Source of the DNA: Sinimarinibacterium sp. NLF-5-8
GTDB lineage: Bacteria; Pseudomonadota; Gammaproteobacteria; Nevskiales; Nevskiaceae
Direction of reading: 5' to 3'
DNA length: 64,000 nt
Assembly: GCF_010092425.1 (NCBI RefSeq)
Contig: NZ_CP048030.1
Span: forward strand, 2,367,501-2,431,500
The translations under genes and the position numbers were made by a program. Positions 50,840-61,260 of the stretch are shown here, one piece after another (the stretch's first letter is position 1; each line of letters opens with the position of its first letter). The notes below the pieces were generated by a model. That model saw nothing but the letters and a program-made list of their open reading frames with translations, made no database searches and was not told the origin of the DNA.

Positions 50840-51945
50840 AAGTCGGGATTTTGGGCGGCGGCCAGTTGGGACGGATGCTGGCGCTGGCAGGGTATCCGCT
50901 GGATCTGCAATTTGTGTTTGTAGACCCGTCTGCCACCGCGTGTGCGGCAGCACTTGGCCAGCATCTTTGTGCCGATTACACCGATGCCGCAGCACTCAAA
51001 CAGTTTTGCGCGCAGATCGACGTGGCCACCTATGAGTTTGAAAACGTGCCGGCGCAAACAGCGCAGCAGGTTCTGGCGCAGGTGCCGCTGTACCCGCCCC
51101 CTGCGGCGCTGGATACCGCGCAGGATCGCTTGAGCGAAAAACAATGCTTTGATCGCCTCGGCATTCCCCTGCCCCGTTATGTGCCGGTGGCCTCGCGCGA
51201 GGCGCTGACCATCGCCGTCAAAACCACGGGGCTGCCAGCGGTGCTCAAAACCCGCCGCTTTGGTTATGACGGCAAAGGCCAGTGTGTACTCAAAACCGAG
51301 GCCGACCTGGATCGGGCATGGGCGCAGCTTGGCAACACCCCTGACGGTCCGGCCAAATTGATTCTGGAAGCCTTTGTACCGTTTGAACGGGAAGTTTCCT
51401 GCCTCGCCGTGCGCAGTAAAACCGGCGAGCTGGCGTTTTATCCGCTGACCGAAAACCAGCATCGCAACGGCATTTTGCGAGTATCCACGCCCCATGCCAA
51501 CGACCCGATGCAGGCGCAGGCTCACGATTACGCGCGCCGCGTACTGGAGCATTTGCAATACGTTGGCGTCATCGGGTTTGAGTTTTTTGTGGCCGGTGCA
51601 CAACTGCTTGCCAATGAAATTGCCCCGCGCGTACACAATTCCGGCCATTGGACCATCGAGGGCGCGCAAACATCACAGTTTGAAAACCATTTGCGCGCGG
51701 TCTGCGGTTTGCCGCTGGGAAGCACGGAATTGCGCGGTCACTGCGCCATGGTCAACTTCATCGGGCGCGCGCCCGATGATGCGGCAATGGCGGCGATTCC
51801 GGGATTGCACATTCACCACTACGGCAAAAGCCCACGGCATCAGCGCAAGGTGGGTCATGCCACGATCACCGCCAATAACAAAGCCGAACTCGATGCGCGC
51901 CTGGCACAGTTGCAAACGCTCATTGCCGTGTGTGAAGACGGCTGA
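50836..51945 (+). CDS. purK: N5-carboxyaminoimidazole ribonucleotide synthase
   Basis: ATP-grasp enzyme of 369 residues that carboxylates AIR with bicarbonate. Segments: [48 protein letters not shown] (ATP-grasp), [28 protein letters not shown] near the end, and [18 protein letters not shown] (metal/substrate site). Coupled to purE by a 4-bp overlap. Its stop codon abuts the stop of the convergent degV gene with no gap (51945/51946). Confidence 0.97.
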   Translation: MKVGILGGGQLGRMLALAGYPLDLQFVFVDPSATACAAALGQHLCADYTDAAALKQFCAQIDVATYEFENVPAQTAQQVLAQVPLYPPPAALDTAQDRLSEKQCFDRLGIPLPRYVPVASREALTIAVKTTGLPAVLKTRRFGYDGKGQCVLKTEADLDRAWAQLGNTPDGPAKLILEAFVPFEREVSCLAVRSKTGELAFYPLTENQHRNGILRVSTPHANDPMQAQAHDYARRVLEHLQYVGVIGFEFFVAGAQLLANEIAPRVHNSGHWTIEGAQTSQFENHLRAVCGLPLGSTELRGHCAMVNFIGRAPDDAAMAAIPGLHIHHYGKSPRHQRKVGHATITANNKAELDARLAQLQTLIAVCEDG

Positions 51946-52890
51946 TCACTCCCCAAACGGGCGCAGTTCACCGCCGTAGGCAATCCCCAGACAGCCTGCG
52001 CCGGTGTTGACGCCTGCAGTGGCCGACATGATGCTGGTGACCACTTCGATCTGGTGTGCGCGCGCAGAAGCTAAAAACTCGGCAAAACCCGGCAGGTTTT
52101 CAATTTCTGCCGGATCACCGCCATAACTGATGCAAACATGCTGGGTCTGAATTCCCCGCTCGATTTGTTTTGCAACGTGGGAAAACAGCTGTGCAACCGC
52201 CCGCTCAAAGCTGCGAATCTTGGCGATCGGCTGGGTCTCACCGCGATAGCACAAGATCACTGGGCGAATATTCAATGCAGACCCCAGCGCATAGCTGACC
52301 AAACCCACGCTTTTGTCGCCTTTTTTGATGCCGCGATTGCGGATGTAATACAGATCGTTGGGCACCATGTAGCCGACGATATCCTCACGCAAATCATCCA
52401 GCCGCTTGCGGATGGCATTGGGCTGGGCTGCGGTTTTGATCATTTTTGCCGCTTCGAGCGCCAACACCGCGCTCCCGCAAAACATCGTCTGTGAATCCAC
52501 AACGCGCAGCGCAAACGGACCGCTGATACCCGCTGCGCTACGGACGGTCTTGTAATCGCTGAGGATTGAAAACGAAGCCTTGCTGGCATTTTCAAAGATC
52601 GGACTGCGAGTGGATGTGATGGTGATGCAGAACACATAGTCGTAGTCGAGAACCCATTGCTGCAAAAACTTGCTGCGGATTTGATCCGCCGTCAGCGGAA
52701 TCGTCTCGGCATCCATGCCTTTGCTGGCCAGGTGTTCACGATAAAACTGCAAGGTCGCCGAAAGATCGTGCACATCTGTGAGTTGTTCCTCTCCCAAACG
52801 CAAACCGATCGGCAAAACACCGATTCTGTGTTCATCCAGCAACGCCTGCGGCAAATCGCAGGAGGCATCCACGACAACCCCGATGCGCAT
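51946..52890 (-). CDS. DegV family fatty-acid-binding protein
   Basis: Protein of 314 residues: MRIGVVVDASCDLPQALLDE, VLPIGLRLGEEQLTD, ITITSTRSPIFENASKA and YYIRNRGIKKGDKSV are DegV-type. The family binds fatty acids (FakB subunits in Gram-positives); in proteobacteria its partner is unclear. Longer than FakB by about 30 residues. Convergent with purK without intergenic space. Confidence 0.85.
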   Translation of the reverse strand: MRIGVVVDASCDLPQALLDEHRIGVLPIGLRLGEEQLTDVHDLSATLQFYREHLASKGMDAETIPLTADQIRSKFLQQWVLDYDYVFCITITSTRSPIFENASKASFSILSDYKTVRSAAGISGPFALRVVDSQTMFCGSAVLALEAAKMIKTAAQPNAIRKRLDDLREDIVGYMVPNDLYYIRNRGIKKGDKSVGLVSYALGSALNIRPVILCYRGETQPIAKIRSFERAVAQLFSHVAKQIERGIQTQHVCISYGGDPAEIENLPGFAEFLASARAHQIEVVTSIMSATAGVNTGAGCLGIAYGGELRPFGE

Positions 52891-52987
52891 GAGTTCTCCT
52901 CATTTTTGAATGTTTGTTCGCGGGTCAGTGTAGCGGACTATTCAAAAGATGCTGCGCAAATAACCGTCGCACGGCCAAAGGCTTGAC

Positions 52988-53824
52988 TCAGAGCCGGGTC
53001 AACCCAAATTTTGCCGAAAGTATTCGATCGCGCAGCTTCTGCGGAACCCACCTTGCCATCCAGGGCAAGGCGGAACTGCCATGACCGGCGCGCAGCAACA
53101 TCGGCGGTCTTGCCGACAGTGCGGCATCAACGATGCGCTGCGCCAGTTCAGCCGCTGGCGTGGCATTTTGCTGCGAGGCCACCGCGCGCGCAGCCACGCC
53201 ATCGGCAATTTTTTGATATGGAGAATCGTGCCGCAGCCGAAGCTGCTGCTGCGCCGCACGGCCAAACTCGGATGCAATTGCACCGGGCTGTACCACCATG
53301 ACCTTGATTCCGAGCGGGGCAACTTCCATCCGCAGCGCATCCGACAGGGCGTGAACTGCGGCCTTGCTCGCGCAGTAAGCCCCGGCGAAAGGGGTCACCA
53401 AAACGCCAGAGACGCTGCCAATGTTGACGATCAGGCCATGAGCGCGCGCAATCATGTCTGGCAACAGCGCGCGGGTGATGCGCATCAACCCCACCACATT
53501 GGTTTCAAACTGCTGCTGCAAAACCGCCTCATCCACATCCAGCAACGGCCCCATCTGACCATAACCGGCGTTGTTGACGAGAATATCCACAGCCAGGTTT
53601 TGCGCGCGCAGCTGTTCAAGCAATGCGCTCACGCTGGCCGCATCGTTGACATCCAGCGCAAAGGTGTGGATGCCCTGCTCTTCAAGTGTTGCCAGCGCAC
53701 TCAATTGGCGCGCGGTGGCAATCACCGTGCAACCGCGCGCGCGAAAACTTTGCGCCAACGCATGGCCAATGCCACTGGAACAACCCGTGATGCACACCAC
53801 CGGCATGCGCGCGCCTGGGCTCAT
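52988..53824 (-). CDS. Short-chain dehydrogenase/reductase
   Basis: Classical SDR of 278 residues: VCITGCSSGIGHALAQSF (NAD(P) motif TGxxxGIG), DILVNNAGYGQMGPL (NNAG), INIGSVSG-like segment LIVNIGSVSGVLVTPFAGAY with catalytic Ser, and YCASKAAV with Tyr and Lys. The C-terminal extension (ALPWMARWVPQKLRDRIL) resembles oxidoreductases acting on hydrophobic substrates such as retinoids or acylglycerones. Substrate unknown. It starts 4 bp after the gyrB end on the same strand. Confidence 0.9.
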   Translation of the reverse strand: MSPGARMPVVCITGCSSGIGHALAQSFRARGCTVIATARQLSALATLEEQGIHTFALDVNDAASVSALLEQLRAQNLAVDILVNNAGYGQMGPLLDVDEAVLQQQFETNVVGLMRITRALLPDMIARAHGLIVNIGSVSGVLVTPFAGAYCASKAAVHALSDALRMEVAPLGIKVMVVQPGAIASEFGRAAQQQLRLRHDSPYQKIADGVAARAVASQQNATPAAELAQRIVDAALSARPPMLLRAGHGSSALPWMARWVPQKLRDRILSAKFGLTRL

Positions 53825-53827
53825 GGT

Positions 53828-56311
<2,484 letters not shown>

Positions 56312-56425
56312 CTAGCCCTCGGGTGAACGTGAGATTTTACCATTCCTGGATAACTTATTCCGAAGCAGTGAACGTAGCGCCACGATGAGGCTGCATGTTC
56401 AAAAAGATGCACCGTCAAAGCACAA

Positions 56426-56434
56426 CTTATTCAC
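56426..56434 (+). promoter_or_regulatory. DnaA box upstream of gyrB
   Basis: TTATTCACA, a full match to TTATNCACA, in the recF-gyrB intergenic region (56306-56476). It may take part in DnaA-dependent control of gyrB. Confidence 0.6.
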
Positions 56435-56476
56435 AACTTGTCACCAGGACAGGTGATCACCCATTAAAAATGGATT

Positions 56477-57565
56477 TTATTCGATGGCCGGATTGATTTG
56501 TCTGTGTTCCACGTGGAACACAGACAAATCATCCAGTTTTTGCAATGCCGCCGTGTGCTCAAATGCCGTGATAAAAACCTGTCCGGCATACGCTTGCAGA
56601 GCCTGGATCAGATTGTTCTGAAACGGTGTCGCCAGCTCAGCTTCAAAGTCATCCAGCAAAATAATGGGATATCGCGCAGTTTTTTCAGCAACGATTTCAC
56701 ATTGCGCAAGGATCAATGCCGCGACCAACATTTTTTGCTGGCCCCGGCTGATTCGATAACGCGCGCCATGCTGAAAAAATTTGATCTTCAACTCGGCTCG
56801 ATGCGGGCCTGACTGGGTTGTTGCCACTTTGCGATCAGTCATCCGTTGCTGTTCAAGAACCTGCGCAAGCGGTATTTCTCGGGCCCAACCGGCATGCCAA
56901 TCAAAAGCCCAAGCGGATTCCCCAACCAATTTTTGCAAATGGCTCCGAATCAACGGCTCCAGACCATCCAGATGGGCGCGGCGCAAACGATCTATTTCTT
57001 CGCCGGTGAAAACCAGTTCTGGTTCCCATGCTGCAATTTCTGTTTCTGGCCGATTCAATCGCAATGCTTGATTACGCTGCTTCAAGGCACGCTTGTAACG
57101 CCGCCATAACATCAAAAACGACGGTTCCACGTGGAACACGCCCCAGTCCACAAAACTGCGCCGGTATGTGGGGCCATCTTCCAACAGGCGATGCATGGAA
57201 GGTTCAATAACCTGCACACTGAGCGCATCCAGCAAATCAAGTGCCGTGGCAGACTGCCCATCACAGCGTAATTCGGTACTGCCTCCCTGCCAGCGAACCC
57301 CCAGCGTATGACCCGGGGTTTCACCGTGCTCTGTTTTTTCCCGGGTTTTCCCAAACAACAGCCAATGCTCGGCATCGGCGCCCAGTAACTCCTGAGACGA
57401 GCTGCCCCGGAACGATTTTGCGCGCGCCAGGGTATAAATCGCTTCGAGTACGCTGGTTTTACCCACGGCATTTGCGCCCACAAACAAATTGAGCCTGCGC
57501 GTGAATGGCAGGCTCAATTGTGGGTACAGCCGAAAATTTTCAGCGTTGAGCTGAGTCAGCCACAT
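56477..57565 (-). CDS. recF: DNA replication and repair protein RecF
   Basis: SMC-like ATPase loading RecA at gaps, 362 residues. The start MWLTQLNAENFRLYPQLSL is followed by Walker A GANAVGKTSVLEAIY, where the usual Asn-Gly is Asn-Ala, a mild variant. The signature SRGQQKMLVAALIL and Walker B PIILLDDFEAEL are intact. Start 57565 lies 1 bp after the dnaN stop. Two parS-like sites lie inside the gene (56505-56520 and 57123-57138). Confidence 0.96.
   Translation of the reverse strand: MWLTQLNAENFRLYPQLSLPFTRRLNLFVGANAVGKTSVLEAIYTLARAKSFRGSSSQELLGADAEHWLLFGKTREKTEHGETPGHTLGVRWQGGSTELRCDGQSATALDLLDALSVQVIEPSMHRLLEDGPTYRRSFVDWGVFHVEPSFLMLWRRYKRALKQRNQALRLNRPETEIAAWEPELVFTGEEIDRLRRAHLDGLEPLIRSHLQKLVGESAWAFDWHAGWAREIPLAQVLEQQRMTDRKVATTQSGPHRAELKIKFFQHGARYRISRGQQKMLVAALILAQCEIVAEKTARYPIILLDDFEAELATPFQNNLIQALQAYAGQVFITAFEHTAALQKLDDLSVFHVEHRQINPAIE
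56494..56531. promoter_or_regulatory. parS site B inside a 38-bp perfect palindrome
   Basis: TGTTCCACGTGGAACA (56505-56520) is a full match to the parS consensus. The symmetry extends 11 bp further on each side without a mismatch (19-bp arms, centre at 56512/56513). It overlaps the last codons of recF. Expected to bind ParB; the extra arms could also fold as a hairpin at the end of the recF transcript. Confidence 0.9.
57123..57138. promoter_or_regulatory. parS-like ParB binding site C
   Basis: GGTTCCACGTGGAACA matches the parS consensus in 15 of 16 positions, with a perfect 14-bp core. It lies within recF, 618 bp from site B. Confidence 0.85.
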
Positions 57566-57566
57566 G

Positions 57567-58667
57567 TCAGATCCGCATAGGCATCACGACATATTTGCTG
57601 CTGGTGTCATCTACAGCGTGGATCAGGCTGCTGGAATCGGCGTCCTTGAGCTGCATGATGAACCGCTCACTGTCCAGGGCACTGAGCGCATCGAGCAAAT
57701 AATTGACGTTAAACCCGATTTCAATCGGTTCACCGGAATAGCTGACTTCGACTTCTTCTTCAGCCTGCTCCTGATCCGGGTTTTGGGTTTCCAGCTTGAG
57801 TTTGTCGGCCGACAGCGAAATATGAACGCCGCGAATTTTTTCGGAAGACAGAATTGCTGCGCGCGCCAAAGCGCGCCGAACCGTTTCCCGATCACCGTCA
57901 ATGCAGATCGCGCCACCGGTTGGCACCACGCGCTCGTAATCGGGAAAACGGCCTTCGATTGACTTTGAGGTCAGATGGATCACGTCAAGGTTGGCTTCAA
58001 TCTGGCCGTTGCTCAACGTCAGTTTGATGGTATTTTCGGTTTGATCAAGCAAACGCTGCAATTCTTGCACGGCTTTACGCGGCACGATGATCTGGATGCG
58101 TTCGCTGATCCCGCTTTCAATTGCCACCTCACTCAAAGCCAGGCGGTGACCGTCAGTGGCCACGGTGCGAATGCGCGCGCTGTCCACTTCCAGCAGCATG
58201 CCATTGAGATAGTAGCGAACATCTTGCTGCGCCATTGCAAACTGCGTTTTTTCAATCAGCGATTTTAATATTTTCTGAGGAATATCAATATGTTGCCCTT
58301 CGTTTGTGCGCTCCATCGAAGGAAAATCATCGGCACGCAGACAGGCCAGTGAATAGCGGCTGCGACCTGATTTGATCAGGGCTTTGTCGTTTTCGATCTG
58401 TATCGAGATTTCAGCGCCTTCAGGCAATGCACGGCAGATGTCGAACAGTTTGCGTGCCGGGACTGTGGCGGTTCCGGATTGAAGATTTTGCACTTGTGCA
58501 CGCGCGCGAAGCTCGATCTCAAGATCGGTGCCGATCACGGTGAGTTCGTTGTCGTTGAGGATCAGTAAAAAATTGGACAGCACCGGCAACGTTTGCCGTT
58601 TTTCAACAACACCGATGACGGCTGACAAAGCTGACAGCAGCTCGTTTCTCCCAACTTGAAGTTTCAT
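57567..58667 (-). CDS. dnaN: DNA polymerase III beta sliding clamp
   Basis: Processivity clamp of 366 residues, the normal length. MKLQVGRNELLSALSAVIGV at the start, LPVLSNFLLI, FPSMERTNE, MAQQDVRYYLNGMLLEV, ATDGHRLALSEV and the C-terminal VVMPMRI are all conserved. ATG 58667 is preceded by AGGAGAATGT. Separated from dnaA by the 239-bp putative origin. Confidence 0.98.
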   Translation of the reverse strand: MKLQVGRNELLSALSAVIGVVEKRQTLPVLSNFLLILNDNELTVIGTDLEIELRARAQVQNLQSGTATVPARKLFDICRALPEGAEISIQIENDKALIKSGRSRYSLACLRADDFPSMERTNEGQHIDIPQKILKSLIEKTQFAMAQQDVRYYLNGMLLEVDSARIRTVATDGHRLALSEVAIESGISERIQIIVPRKAVQELQRLLDQTENTIKLTLSNGQIEANLDVIHLTSKSIEGRFPDYERVVPTGGAICIDGDRETVRRALARAAILSSEKIRGVHISLSADKLKLETQNPDQEQAEEEVEVSYSGEPIEIGFNVNYLLDALSALDSERFIMQLKDADSSSLIHAVDDTSSKYVVMPMRI

Positions 58668-58906
58668 ACATTCTCCTACTTATCCAATCTTTGAAAATAA
58701 ATATTCTTTAACAATAATAGCCAAACCACAAATTTGTGTATAACTTTTAAAATTGTAAATAAATCAATTATTTAATCTTATTTAGCGGCAATCCAAAAGG
58801 ATGGGATCGAGCCCCGGACAGGGTGTGGATAAGATGAGGACGGTTTTTATCCACAGCACCATCCCCTGTTTGTCCACGGTTGTTTCATGGGCTTGTTCAC
58901 GGCTTG
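58668..58906. other. Putative replication origin oriC (dnaA-dnaN gap)
   Basis: The 239-bp gap has an AT-rich stretch (58675-58795, a candidate unwinding element). It carries three full-consensus DnaA boxes: 58735-58743 (minus, TTATACACA), 58824-58832 (minus, TTATCCACA) and 58847-58855 (plus, TTATCCACA). Weaker boxes occur at 58680-58688, 58870-58878 and 58893-58901. Position between dnaA and dnaN is a standard origin site in pseudomonad-like bacteria. Confidence 0.8.
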
Positions 58907-60262
58907 TCAAACGCCAAGCTGGCGTTGCAGGTTTTCGTAGTCTTCGCGAATCTTGAGTTCTTCTTCGCGCAGTTCGGCCACCTTGCGGCAGGCGTGTAGA
59001 ACAGTGGTGTGATCCTTGCCAAACGATTCGCCGATTTCCGGCAGGCTGTGTTGCGTCAGTTCTTTGGCCAGTGCCATGGCGATTTGTCGGGGACGCGCCA
59101 GTGAACGGGTTCGCCGCGGTGAGTTCAGATCATTGACGCGGATGTTGTAGTACGCCGCAACCGTGCGCTTGATGTTGTCGATGGTAACCAGCCTCTCATA
59201 GGCCGCCAGCAGATCTTTGAGCGTGTGGCGGGCAAAATCGACCGTCAACGGCTCGCCTTTCAGGCGCGAACTGGCTGAAAGTCTCAGCAGGGCCCCTTCG
59301 AGTTCGCGCACGTTGGAGCGCACCCGCTGGGCGACGAACAGTGCCACTTCCTTGGGCAGATCAACGCCGTTGGCATCGGCCTTGGCGATCAGAATCGCCA
59401 TCCGGGTTTCGAGATCGGGCGGCTCGACCGCAACAGACAAACCCCAGGTAAATCGTGATTTCAGGCGCTCGTCAACGCCGTCGATTTCCTTGGGATAGCG
59501 ATCCGAGGTCAGCACAATCTGCTTGCGCGCGTCGATCAGGACATTGAACGTGTGAAAAAATTCTTCCTGCGTGCGTTCTTTATGTGCAAAAAAGTGGATG
59601 TCATCGATCAGCAGCGCATCAACGGTGCGATACAGATTTTTGAATTCTTCGGTTTTTCCGTGGCGAATCGCTGCGGTGAAGTGGTTCATCCACTGCTCGG
59701 CGCCGAGATAGGCAATGCGCGCGTGTGGATTGAGCGCCACGATGGCGTTGCCTACCGCGTGCATCAGATGGGTTTTGCCGAGGCCGGAACTGCCGTAGAT
59801 CAGCAATGGGTTATACGCAGCACCGGGGGTTTCGACCACATGCTGTGCCGCTGCGCGCGCGTGGGCATTGGATTTGCCTTCGATGAAGCTGGTAAAGGTG
59901 TAATCCGGATTGATGCGGCTGCTGGCCAGCTGCGGAGCGGACAGCTCCTCGCTGTCGCTGCTTTCGGGCATCGCCACAACCACTTCTTCTGTGCCGGGGC
60001 GGATCGGGCTGGCAGCCGAGCCGACGCCCAGCTCGACGGTCAGCGCGGCGCGGCCACTGACGGTGCGTACGGCCACTTGTACCTGATCAAGAAAAAGCTC
60101 GCGCACACGATCCAGAACCAGTCGATTGGGCGCCAGCAGGCGCAGACAGTCATCTTGGAGAACGGGTTGCAAAGGGCGCAACCAGGTATTGACGTCACGT
60201 TCGGCGACTTCGCTTTCGAGCCAGCGCACGGATTGCGACCAGAGATCTTCTTCGTGATACAT
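58907..60262 (-). CDS. dnaA: Chromosomal replication initiator DnaA
   Basis: Initiator ATPase of 451 residues. Domain I EVAERDVNTWLRPLQPVL; domain III Walker A YGSSGLGKTHLMHAVGN and Walker B LLIDDIHFFAHKERTQEE; domain IV RQIAMALAKELTQHSLPEIG and FGKDHTTVLHACRK, which reads the DnaA box. ATG 60262. A DnaA box upstream (60362-60370) suggests autoregulation. Divergent from rpmH. Confidence 0.98.
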   Translation of the reverse strand: MYHEEDLWSQSVRWLESEVAERDVNTWLRPLQPVLQDDCLRLLAPNRLVLDRVRELFLDQVQVAVRTVSGRAALTVELGVGSAASPIRPGTEEVVVAMPESSDSEELSAPQLASSRINPDYTFTSFIEGKSNAHARAAAQHVVETPGAAYNPLLIYGSSGLGKTHLMHAVGNAIVALNPHARIAYLGAEQWMNHFTAAIRHGKTEEFKNLYRTVDALLIDDIHFFAHKERTQEEFFHTFNVLIDARKQIVLTSDRYPKEIDGVDERLKSRFTWGLSVAVEPPDLETRMAILIAKADANGVDLPKEVALFVAQRVRSNVRELEGALLRLSASSRLKGEPLTVDFARHTLKDLLAAYERLVTIDNIKRTVAAYYNIRVNDLNSPRRTRSLARPRQIAMALAKELTQHSLPEIGESFGKDHTTVLHACRKVAELREEELKIREDYENLQRQLGV

Positions 60263-60361
60263 GAATGCACAAACTTCGATGGAGCGTGAGCCGCAGATCA
60301 GCGTGCTGAAAAAAACACAACGCGGCGTTTTGGGCGGACAGTCTAAACGCTCGACCTGAAG

Positions 60362-60370
60362 TTATCCACA
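60362..60370 (+). promoter_or_regulatory. DnaA box in the dnaA-rpmH intergenic region
   Basis: TTATCCACA, the strongest consensus, 100 bp upstream of the dnaA start. Likely a site for DnaA autorepression. No other box of full match was seen in 60263-60503, so the origin function is more likely in the dnaA-dnaN gap. Confidence 0.7.
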
Positions 60371-60433
60371 AGCTGTGAAGTCATATTGCGCAGCCTTGCG
60401 CACAGTGGCATTGGGTGGCCGTGCCCCGATTGC

Positions 60434-60462
60434 TTGATCCTTTGCGCTTGAATGGATAGAAT
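60434..60462 (+). promoter_or_regulatory. Candidate rpmH promoter
   Basis: -35 TTGATC (60434-60439), 17-bp spacer, -10 TAGAAT (60457-60462), followed by a start region about 41 bp before the rpmH ATG. Drives rpmH-rnpA and probably yidD-yidC-mnmE. Confidence 0.6.
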
Positions 60463-60503
60463 CCGCGCCCTTTTGCAAAACTTAACTCCCAACGGGTGAA
60501 GAC

Positions 60504-60641
60504 ATGTCCAAGCGCACCTACCAACCCAAGAAACTGCGTCGCAAGCGTACGCACGGCTTTCGCGCCCGCATGGCAACCAAAGGTGGCCGCGCTGTTCTGG
60601 CACGTCGTCGTGCCAAGGGCCGCAAACGGCTGTCTGCTTGA
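60504..60641 (+). CDS. rpmH: 50S ribosomal protein L34
   Basis: 45 residues, starting [19 protein letters not shown] and containing [20 protein letters not shown], the full L34 signature, ending GRKRLSA. Ribosome site GGGTGAAG upstream. First gene of the rpmH-rnpA-yidD-yidC-mnmE cluster, 17 bp before rnpA. Confidence 0.98.
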   Translation: MSKRTYQPKKLRRKRTHGFRARMATKGGRAVLARRRAKGRKRLSA

Positions 60642-60658
60642 TCGCAGGTTGCTGAATC

Positions 60659-61012
60659 ATGGCGCGCTTTACGCGGCGCGCCCGCCTGCTCAAGGCTGGC
60701 GAATTTCAAGCCGTTCTCAAAAAAGGTAAACGTCACAGCCTGCATCCTCTGGTTGCCGTAGGCCTTGACAACACGCTGGACGTTCCGCGGATTGGCTTTG
60801 CCATTGCCAAAAAAGCAGTGCCTCTGGCCACGCAGCGCAATCGGCTCAAACGCAAAATTCGTGCACAGTTTCGGATAAACATGCACCGCCTGGCGGCGGT
60901 GGATATTGTGATTCTGGCACGCAGCGGCTGTGCCGAGCTCAGCGCACAAGAACTTGATTCACGTCTGGAGCGTTTGTGGAAACGCATCGCAGCATCGCCG
61001 CCAGGTTCCTGA
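60659..61012 (+). CDS. rnpA: Ribonuclease P protein component
   Basis: Basic protein of 117 residues that helps the RNase P RNA cleave tRNA leaders. Signature [20 protein letters not shown] carries the RNR motif; the N-terminus [20 protein letters not shown] and [10 protein letters not shown] are usual. Overlaps the next gene, yidD, by 37 bp, which is common. Confidence 0.97.
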   Translation: MARFTRRARLLKAGEFQAVLKKGKRHSLHPLVAVGLDNTLDVPRIGFAIAKKAVPLATQRNRLKRKIRAQFRINMHRLAAVDIVILARSGCAELSAQELDSRLERLWKRIAASPPGS

Positions 61013-61251
61013 TCGGACTGATTTATCTCTATCAAAAGATGATCAGTCCATTGCTTGGGCCAAGCTGCCGTTTTTATCCCAGCTGTTCCCGCTACGCCGT
61101 ACAGGCTTTGCAGCATCACGGCGCGGTGCGGGGAAGCGGGCTGGCGCTGCGGCGCTTGCTGCGTTGTCATCCGCTCAATCCAGGGGGCTATGACCCTGTG
61201 CCGGGTATTCCAGATCAGGAATGCACCGATTCTGACCACCATCACGCTTGA
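60976..61251 (+). CDS. yidD: Membrane protein insertion efficiency factor YidD
   Basis: Protein of 91 residues: a membrane-associated helix [19 protein letters not shown], then [20 protein letters not shown] and [20 protein letters not shown], the complete YidD signature with three conserved Cys. His-rich tail. Helps YidC-dependent insertion. Start GTG 60976, within rnpA. 9 bp before yidC. Confidence 0.95.
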   Translation: METHRSIAARFLIGLIYLYQKMISPLLGPSCRFYPSCSRYAVQALQHHGAVRGSGLALRRLLRCHPLNPGGYDPVPGIPDQECTDSDHHHA

Positions 61252-61260
61252 TGAGCCGCC

